The position numbers and the translations under genes are program-made. Below are positions 5,949 to 5,973 of a stretch of 5,973 nucleotides of DNA, piece by piece. The stretch comes from Bacteroidota bacterium (GTDB lineage Bacteria; Bacteroidota; Bacteroidia; Bacteroidales; GCA-2748055). The stretch lies in the NCBI GenBank assembly GCA_030592605.1, contig JAUVIT010000137.1, positions 1-5,973 on the forward strand. Reading direction: 5' to 3'. Every line of letters starts with the position of its first letter. The stretch's first letter is position 1. Under the pieces are notes generated by a model. That model saw only the letters and a list, made by a program, of their open reading frames with translations. It searched no databases and had not been told where the DNA came from.

Positions 5949-5973
5949 GCATACTGCTTGTTATCGGTGCTTA

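Noticed and set aside
5945..5973. TTAAGCA followed by TGCTT and TGCTTA after the AcpH-like stop codon, possibly a terminator hairpin.
   Set aside because: The arms are only 5-7 bp, two alternative partners exist, no T-run follows, and the window ends there, so a terminator cannot be supported.

Overview
The window most likely comes from a member of the Bacteroidota, probably a free-living Bacteroidales or Marinilabiliales-type organism. The evidence is: genes mostly start after A-rich leaders without a Shine-Dalgarno sequence; one intergenic region carries a TAnnTTTG-type -7 element; two lipoproteins have relaxed lipoboxes; and the kinase, histidine kinase and cyclophilin sequences resemble that phylum. 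This placement is inferred from the sequence alone. No rRNA, tRNA, CRISPR array, insertion sequence or phage gene is visible. Coding density is high and the neighbourhood looks chromosomal.

Layout. (1) Positions 2-583, plus strand: the 3' part of a uridine-kinase-family P-loop kinase. It runs off the left edge and is broken by an in-frame amber codon at 446-448; a family-like tail continues in the same frame to 583. (2) Positions 593-961, plus: a receiver-only response regulator starting 9 nt after the kinase frame ends. (3) Positions 958-2313, minus: a six-helix membrane histidine kinase, tail to tail with the regulator so that the stop codons overlap. (4) Positions 2314-2396: an 83-nt divergent promoter region. 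(5) Positions 2397-3221, plus: a lipoprotein of unknown function. (6) Positions 3230-3838, minus: a cyclophilin-type peptidyl-prolyl isomerase with a lipoprotein signal. (7) Positions 3807-5147, minus: a homologue of cyclic 2,3-diphosphoglycerate synthetase (a P-loop NTPase), which overlaps the cyclophilin start by 32 nt and is probably transcribed with it. (8) Positions 5148-5330: an AT-rich divergent intergenic region with a candidate promoter for the synthetase unit and a cluster of three TTTTTCGAA half-sites just before the next gene. (9) Positions 5331-5948, plus: an acyl-carrier-protein phosphodiesterase (AcpH/DUF479) family protein.

How they may work together. The histidine kinase and the single-domain regulator are plausible partners because they are adjacent and of compatible type. 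The regulator has no output domain, so it would act through protein contacts. The synthetase homologue and lipoprotein cyclophilin are linked by overlap, but one is cytoplasmic and the other exported, so a shared pathway is not obvious. Nothing here amounts to a clear new defence or mobile system. The items most worth a second look are the amber-interrupted kinase, the TTCGAA half-site cluster, and an archaeal-type cDPG synthetase homologue in an apparent mesophilic bacterium.
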